Source of the DNA: Salticus scenicus
Taxonomy: Eukaryota > Arthropoda > Arachnida > Araneae > Salticidae
Reading direction: 5' to 3'
Assembly: GCA_963930645.1 (NCBI GenBank)
Contig: OZ005648.1
Span: forward strand, 150,763,035 to 150,827,034
Length of the DNA: 64,000 bases
Position numbers and translations under genes: made by a program. Shown in pieces: positions 58,043 through 64,000 of this stretch. How positions within the stretch are numbered: the stretch's first letter is position 1; each line of letters opens with the position of its first letter. The notes under the pieces were generated by a model, which saw nothing but the letters and a program-made list of their open reading frames with translations, ran no database searches and was not told where the DNA came from.

Positions 58043-59115
58043 TTAGGCGTGAAAAAACTTTAAGAATTTATTTTAAACAGTTAAATACAATTAACTAATT
58101 GTAAAAAAACTATTTTTGCTGAAAATTGTTTAAAATCAATAATTAGAATTATCTTATATCTCCCATTTAAAATATTATCTATTGTGAGGTAGATTAAAAT
58201 ATATACAATTGGGTTGAAATGAAGAAACTTTACGGGAAAACTACTTTTAAAACGAATATTTATCAATCACTAATTATACAGCATTCTTTGGTTTAAAAAG
58301 ATCTGCGTATGCATATTTCTAAAGAACAGTGGTTAAAGTACTTGCAAACTACTGTTTCTTTACTTCAAGCAGGTGCTGGGTTCGAATACCTCTCACCCTC
58401 TATGTTTCTACGCTTTCTTTCTTTCATTCTATTTAATTTTCATGTACATTGTCATTTTTTTTTTCATAAAACATATGGTGAATTTTTACAAGGAAATCCT
58501 TAATTAATATTTTTTTAATTATTATTCTCTAATTAATATCATTTAAACGATTGAATTCTTTTCGAATAATTGCATTCATAGATTTAAAAAGATTTGTACA
58601 GGTATATAATAGAAAAATCACTCACACATACGCGAAAACTGCTGAAATATTTTTTACTGCAAGGTGCCGGGTTCGAACCCCAGTCAGATCTCACTATTTC
58701 TTTCATAGTATATTCACATCAACATCTTTCATTCTTAAATTCATATTTTTTATTTATTTCTTAATTATTTCTCAATTTTTAAATTTTTAAATTTTTTTAA
58801 ATTTTAATTTTTTTTTCTCTTTTTTTAATTTTTATAATTCATTACTCATAAACAATAGCCTTCACACAACCATACAAAAAATCTCTTTTTAAAACCATCG
58901 TCACCTTTTACAAAAAATCACTAATTAATTTTTTTAATTAAATTTCCTCATTAACATCCTCGTCACGTTTCACGATTAAGTTAGAGGATGTCTCAAGGTC
59001 AATACCAACTCATCTAGACCCTCAGGGGGTGGTGTGACACCCGCACGGCTCCGTTCGTTCCGCCTTGCACCCTTGCACCCGCCGGCTGCGCCAGAACCGG
59101 TGTTTCTTAACTACT
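58043..59115 (-). repeat. Right terminal inverted repeat (~1.07 kb)
   Basis: Reverse complement of 51545-52608, with only scattered differences (for example GAGTTGG versus GAGTGGG near the GC-rich end, and length changes in A/T runs). Short ORFs in it mirror those in the left TIR and are not genes. Confidence 0.93.
58270..58800 (+). repeat. Tandem pair of tRNA-like units inside the TIR
   Basis: Two diverged ~290-bp units follow each other. Each has GGTTTAAAAAGAT or GATTTAAAAAGAT, then a tRNA-like segment, then a B box: GGTTCGAATACC at 58379-58390 and GGTTCGAACCC at 58670-58680, each preceded by AGGTGC(T/C)GG. In the first unit an A-box-like GTGGTTAAAGTAC lies ~40 bp upstream at 58329-58341; in the second the A box is eroded. 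The mirrored copies lie in the left TIR. Confidence 0.55.
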
Positions 59116-59800
59116 GACACCAGTTTTTCACACCAGTCACATATTAGAGTAATTTTATTCTTATTCAATCGTAACAACATTTGAAGAGAATTACTCTAAA
59201 AACAAAGTAGTGTGTATAAATGAGCATTTTTTCAAGGGGCGTTGACAATTTTACGCTTATATATTAGACGGTTGGCATGTATGTTATGTAAAATGACTTC
59301 TTGAAACCGAATGTGACCTCCATGTCGCCCAATCACCCATCGTTTTTTCTGGACGGCACACCCTCCCCCAATTTTTATAATTGTTTAGCAATTTTATTGC
59401 CATGAATGTGATTTGGAGGATGGAAGCGGATTATTTTAATGCTTAAAAACAAGCACTATAATGTATAATAAATAATAATTATAATTTGATATATGAAATA
59501 TAGTAAATGTAATTTATAATTTCAGTAACCACTCCGCCCCTAAATTCCCCCCTTGCTACAAATGTTCATGTTTTATAAATTTCCAACTCTGTAACCCCTC
59601 AGAAGATATTTAACAGTTAAAACAATCCACCACCACCCCCTTACAAATCATGTTCATAGCCATAAAATTACCGAACAGTGATAAAAATAAGAGGCGTCCC
59701 AAACAGACGGTGAGTGGTGGGGCAAAATGGGCGTCATATTCGAATTCAGGCGGTCCTTTTGGTGGTCAGGAATGGTGTTCGGGACCGATTTTCATGTAGA

Positions 59801-60150
59801 GAGGTATTATTTAAAGTTCAGTTCTATCTTACTTGTAGTGGAGAACTGAAAATTTACCCATAGTCTAAATTTTATTCGAGGTTTACAAGTGAGTAAAAAT
59901 ATTAGTCGAAGAACTCATGTAAACCTTTCAATATACTGATATATTTTATAAAAGTATTCAACAATTCATATAAAAAATATATGAGCTGGTACTCTTGAGT
60001 TCCGCTTTTATACTATTTTATTCTATTAAAGTTAGAAAGTATTGTTGAGTTAGAAATCAACTTATTGAAACACATTAATTGATACAAACCATATAATGAA
60101 TTAGAAACAGTAGCATATAATTTACTTCCTTTCACTTCCATTATCCTACT
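59801..60150. other. Intergenic AT-rich DNA
   Basis: No gene or repeat recognised. Confidence 0.45.
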
Positions 60151-60830
60151 ACCGTAGGTAACGGAAGTATTGTATTCGGTCCACGAATTCGATGTTGAGT
60201 TTTCACCTGATTTTCACGTTTTAAGGCCTCCTGAGTCCAAAAAAGGAGTTTTCAGCAATAGGTCAGTATGTGTATGTATGTGTGTGTATGTATGGAATCT
60301 TTAGGCTAACATATCTCCGAAACTAATAAAGATAGAACTACGAAACTTCACAACTGATACAGGTCTGGTGTACAGATGCATTTTCCAAATTTTGATGAAA
60401 ATTGGAAAGCCAGAAGTGGGTCATTGGAAACTGGAAATGGGACTGTAAGTCCGTATCTCGAAAACGGCTCTAACAATTTTCTTTAAAGCTGCTACATAAA
60501 CACTCTGTTAGATGCTCTTTCGATTTATATAGTTAGTTAGTTCAGGAAAATTGATAGGCGTACTATATAAATAGCTCAATTTCAGGTCTCGCAAGCGCGT
60601 TCCTTTAAAAACGGCTGTAGCGGATTTATTTCAAATTCGCCATATTAACTCACTTTGAAATATCTTTTCTATGTAATTATTGTTTTCCGGTCAATAATTG
60701 ATTATGGCAAGTTTTAGTAAAAGTTGGTATCTCAAAAACGGCTCTAACGATTTTCTCGAAAATTCTTTCATTAATTCATTTTAGATACCCTTTCCTATAT
60801 TTCCCTTATTCCTGTATTATGTGGTTATTA
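60150..60830. repeat. Degenerate repeat block with 'AAAACGGCTCTAACGATTTTC' motif
   Basis: It opens with the dispersed motif TTTTCACGTTTTAAGGCCTC (60212-60231). The phrase TATCTCGAAAACGGCTCTAA appears near 60462 and, as TATCTCAAAAACGGCTCTAA, near 60728, with a weaker AAAAACGGCTGTAGCG near 60606, each followed by similar TTTCTTTAAAG/TTTCTCGAAA text. (TATG)n occurs near 60265-60290. No gene. Confidence 0.5.
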
Positions 60831-61703
60831 CAGGAATATTAACGGTCATCCTGATTAAGTAGTTCCGTTTTAGATTTCGGAAATTGGTGTTTAAAATAAT
60901 AACTCTATCTATTTTTTCTTCCTTCTTATTTTTTAACTTGGTATGTAAACTCTGTTTTATGTGTCTTTATACGTGAACTAAGTTTCTCTCACTAGAAAAT
61001 TTCAAAAAATGCATATAATACGTGTAATAGTGGGCAATGGAAGTCATGTGGTTGTTTCACACCAGATTATTTACTTTCCGAATATGTATTATGTAAAGAA
61101 AATAACATGAATAAAATTCGGTTATGGTATTTTGGTTTATATACGTTTAGAGGTTTCCTGAGCTCAATCTCGATAATTTTGCGGTGATGTACGTATTTCT
61201 GTATTTTTGTGTGTAAACATAATAATATCTACTTAGGATTTAAAGTTTTTTACAGGGACACAAAGGCATTTTTTATCATTACGAACTATAGATTCGAATC
61301 GTATGAAGTATGATAGCATCTAAACTATATATTCGATTAAGATATAAATTATTACGTATGTCATCGCACAAACTGTATGCATTTACATCAATTTAGGACT
61401 TATAATTTCTTTTTCCCGGTTAAAAATTTAAATTTTTATACATTGTACTCTATGGGCATTAACTATTTAAAGTTCGCTTGAATATTGTAAAACTCCTTAA
61501 GATATAAATATTTCATATATAAATATTGATTAATATAATTTATTAATGTATAAATATTTGGTTTTGCGAACTTACCATTTATTACTATTTATAGGGCGCA
61601 CAAAAGAATTTGAATACAATACGATCTATTATATGTGAAAAAACTTCGAAAAAACTATTTAAACAACAATTATGATTTTGCATTTTATTATTATTATTAT
61701 TAA

Positions 61704-61734
<31 letters not shown>

Positions 61735-61979
61735 TAACAACTTGTCTCGTTTAAGTTTCCTTAAAAAAAAAATAAGTACTTAATAATTCGAAAGTCGAAT
61801 GAAGTCACTCCAGATTTTTAAAAAAAAAATTCCTTATAAAATGCCTTAGAAATTTTACTTTAAAAATATATTTTAAGGAAACATTTCTATGCCAAGATTT
61901 CTATGCCGCGGTTTTTAACTCATATTATCAATCATACATGCATGTTTATTGATAGATTCATATTATTCCATTGATTAAC
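60831..61979. other. Intergenic DNA with stray repeat pieces
   Basis: 61139-61160 has an ACGTTTAGAGGTTTCCTGAG variant of the dispersed motif. 61240-61400 resembles the 33.2-33.8-kb tandem family in inverse orientation. (ATT)n runs about 61688-61735. No gene. Confidence 0.45.
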
Positions 61980-63045
61980 ACTTTTCAACCTTCTTGAAAA
62001 GTGTTAATGACTGTGTGCACGAATTGTCTGTCTGTTCGTGCTCTAACTCCCGTAAATGTTCATGAATTTCTTGAAACGGATCAAGGTTATTCAAGATCAC
62101 TATTGGATGTTTCCCATAGAAAATGGAGTACATACCCTCACTAGTTTGTACACAGGGACACCCAAAAATATTCCATTCATTGCGTTCTATGATAGGTATT
62201 TCTACTATAAACCAAATTTTAATAGCATTCTTAATGAAATTAAAATATATTATTCATATGCACAAAAGAATGCTTTCCATAGAATACAGTATGATTAGCA
62301 TTAGATTTACAGGGCCACACAAAAATATTCAATTACATTGGGGGTTATTATAGGAAATTTGCTGGAATTGCATTTTCGTTTATATCTAGCGTTTTTATTA
62401 CTTTCTAAATGTTTTTTCTAACTGTAAATATGACTTCAATTTGTGTATCTGTCTGCCCGGCTGTTCATCTCTCTAGCGGTCCGTCGTCCCGTCCTCATCG
62501 CCTTTAAATATTTTCAGAATTTTTAAAAAATAATACATGTTATTCACGTTTACTATGAAATGTTTCCTGTTTAAAATGACTTTAATAGGTTCTGTACAAC
62601 TGGTATATGTAGAGAGACACCCAAAAAAGTTCAAATGCATTGCGTTTTAGACAGACATTTTTATAAATCACATTTAAATAATGTTCTACTGTAAAAATCA
62701 TAAAGAAATTGGCATTTATCATTAATATCCTAAAGTATAATTTGTATGGAATATGATATGGTTAGTCTTCAGATTTACAGGGTACGCTAAAATATTCAGA
62801 TACATAAAGGACTCCAGTTAGAATCTCAGGGCTGCTTTTTTTATTGAATTAAGTAATTTTAGCACTTTCCAACAACGTTTAAGGGTGATTAATTATTATA
62901 ATTAGACTATTTGCATTCCTTTCAGTCCTTCTGTCTGCGCGTTGTGTGATAATATAAGCAAAGAACACTGAAAGTTATACAGCATGTACGTACGATTGGA
63001 AAGTGTTAATAATCAATGCGTACCGCAAGATTTTTCGTTTCGTTT
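61980..63045 (-). repeat. ~1-kb dispersed repeat, copy 2 (inverted relative to 45586-46625)
   Basis: Reading the minus strand reproduces the order of the 45.6-kb copy, including AATCATTATTAACACTTTCC-like start, the two CCTGTAAATC blocks, GAATGCTTTTGTGCATATG-like text and the GACAGACAGA end (TCTGTCTGT at 62025-62034 on plus). Divergence is substantial, so the copies are old. Confidence 0.7.
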
Positions 63046-64000
63046 TTATTTTGTTTTTAGGGCATATTTAATTAGTTTTAAGCTTATATTGTTAAAGAAA
63101 AAAGTTAGTCTTTTTTAAACCCTTAAAACTTTTTATCGTAAAACAATTTGTGAAATAACACTAAATACTCTATCATTATTGTAAAATTTCTCTGAACTTA
63201 TAAATTAACGACATACAAATTTAATAAAAAATGAAAAGCTGAAAATTACTTTAAAACATTTTCTACATTTTTATAAAAACTTAATTTATTTTGTAGCATA
63301 AATAATTCCAGTTTCAATAATACATTTTTACTATTTGCAATTTTGCTGTAATAAGTGAAAGAAATATATTATAATAAAAAATCTGAAGAAAAAAAAAAAA
63401 AAAAACTTAATTGTGTAAATCGGCAAATTTCATGGCACTGCAAGTCTTTCTATTTTTAAATTACTTGTTTAAGGCGTAGACGTGTTGAAAGTAGATTTAT
63501 TAAACGAATACCACTGAAATAATATTATAGAATATTTGAAAATCAGTAACTACTTTTCATTTGTTTTCGGCTTTAAAATTAATTTTTTATGAAATAAGAG
63601 CGCAGTAACTGAAAATAATTTACAACTTTTCTTATTTTCAACATTTTTACGTAATTATCATTTGTCATCTTACAGCGATAATGTCCATTCCCACAAAACA
63701 TTTCAGACTACTCATATATTTCTGGAAAAAAAAAAAAGAGTAAAACCGTATAATGTAAAAATCTGAAGAGTAAAACCAATTTAAGTAAGTCCGGTAAAAA
63801 CTTAGCTTAACACGTCCTTAAAATATGTCTCAAAAATATAAAAATCGAATCACGCAACACATGCTATATAGAATACATTAATGTGCACCCTTATTAATCT
63901 GGAGTAATTTGGGTGCCATTCAACTCCTTCCCTTTTCTTGGCACTTCTTGCCTTAGCTCCTCCCCAAGTAAATTAATCCGGGTGGCCGAGACAGCACGCA
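63046..64000. other. Intergenic AT-rich DNA to the window end
   Basis: No gene is recognised. The last ~120 bp are less AT-rich (GGGTGCCATTCAACTCCTTC, CCGGGTGGCCGAGACAGCAC) and may begin another repeat outside the window. Confidence 0.45.

Larger units (their letters stand above)
51545..59115 (-). mobile_element. Polinton/Maverick-like element, miniaturised, carrying C2H2 zinc-finger genes
   Basis: 7,571 bp with terminal inverted repeats of ~1.06 kb that are almost identical and read AGTAG...CTACT, agreeing with the AGT/ACT-type ends reported for Polintons. Inside, all recognisable coding sequence is on the minus strand: a zinc-finger/polymerase-leader gene (A, broken), an intact zinc-finger gene (B) and a decayed C-terminal piece of a DNA_pol_B_2-type (protein-primed family-B) polymerase. 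Integrase, packaging ATPase, cysteine protease and capsid genes were not found and the size is well below the usual 15-20 kb, so it must be non-autonomous. Flanks are GACTAT and GACACC, only half matching as a 6-bp duplication. Near-identity of the TIRs points to a young insertion or to gene conversion. Alternatives: an adintovirus-like endogenous copy or another polymerase-bearing element. Confidence 0.65.
51461..59800. other. Nested insertion locus
   Basis: 51461-51493 and 59284-59800 are the two parts of a second copy of the CACTGCT-end MITE (26840-27390): the text GATACCATTCATGCTGATTC-TTATGTA breaks at 51493 and resumes TTATGTAAAATGACTTC at 59284, duplicating TTATGTA. Inside the break, 51494-51544 and 59116-59283 are parts of a repeat with inverted ends (TACCTGCCAACCATCT / AGACGGTTGGCATGTA) that also shares CACACCAGTC..TTAGAGTA with the 24.5-26.4-kb tandem family. 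The Polinton-like element lies inside that. This gives at least three layers of insertion in order. Confidence 0.7.

Overview
The window is strongly AT-rich eukaryotic DNA with long A/T homopolymers, TA and (TGTC) microsatellites, and no recognisable host protein-coding gene. Everything with coding character belongs to mobile elements. The mix (a Ty3/gypsy LTR retrotransposon, a mariner-type remnant, TTAA-flanked piggyBac-like and 8-bp-TSD hAT-like MITEs, a Helitron-like element, a Polinton-like element with C2H2 fingers, and tRNA-derived repeats) suggests an arthropod nuclear genome. A spider or other arachnid is my best guess, but that is inference only.

Layout. 1-6.6 kb: intergenic DNA with three small MITEs and a short tandem duplication. 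6.63-12.67 kb: a complete but mutated Ty3/gypsy element with two LTRs about 4% diverged, a gag-protease ORF, a frame break at an 11-G run, and a pol frame with two in-frame stops; it sits inside a (TA)n tract. 12.7-18.6 kb: gene-free, with a large A35-(TA)10-T40 palindrome and a compound inverted repeat. 18.6-19.1 kb: an internally deleted mariner-type element. 19.6-30 kb: a dense series of MITEs, fold-backs and a tandem repeat family that has been invaded twice, plus a tRNA-derived SINE. 30-36.5 kb: four arrays of degenerate tandem repeats and another copy of the Tc1-like palindromic MITE. 38.5-39.7 kb: two tandem duplications. 40.3-44.3 kb: a Helitron-like non-autonomous element whose body is a higher-order tandem array (two ~260-bp monomers plus one ~160-bp monomer). 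45.6-46.6 and 62-63 kb: inverted copies of a ~1-kb repeat. 47.3 kb: a hAT-like MITE with a perfect 8-bp TSD. 48.7-49.0 kb: a fold-back element whose two arms are divergent tRNA-like sequences.

The most notable object is at 51,545-59,115: a ~7.6-kb element with near-identical ~1.06-kb terminal inverted repeats that begin AGTAG and end CTACT. On its minus strand are a broken seven-part C2H2/polymerase-leader gene (A), an intact seven-finger C2H2 gene (B, 407 aa) with a repeated 'DLLNFL.NFN' tail, and a decayed C-terminal piece of a family-B, protein-primed-type DNA polymerase. A and B share their N-terminal layout and have similar upstream regions (repeated CCAAAT/GCCAAAT motifs and TATA-like boxes). 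Each TIR holds a tandem pair of tRNA-like segments. I read it as a miniaturised, non-autonomous Polinton/Maverick-like (or adintovirus-like) element that has lost its integrase, capsid and most of its polymerase but has kept or expanded its zinc-finger module. It is nested in a copy of the 24.5-26.4-kb repeat family, which itself interrupts a copy of the 26.8-27.4-kb MITE.
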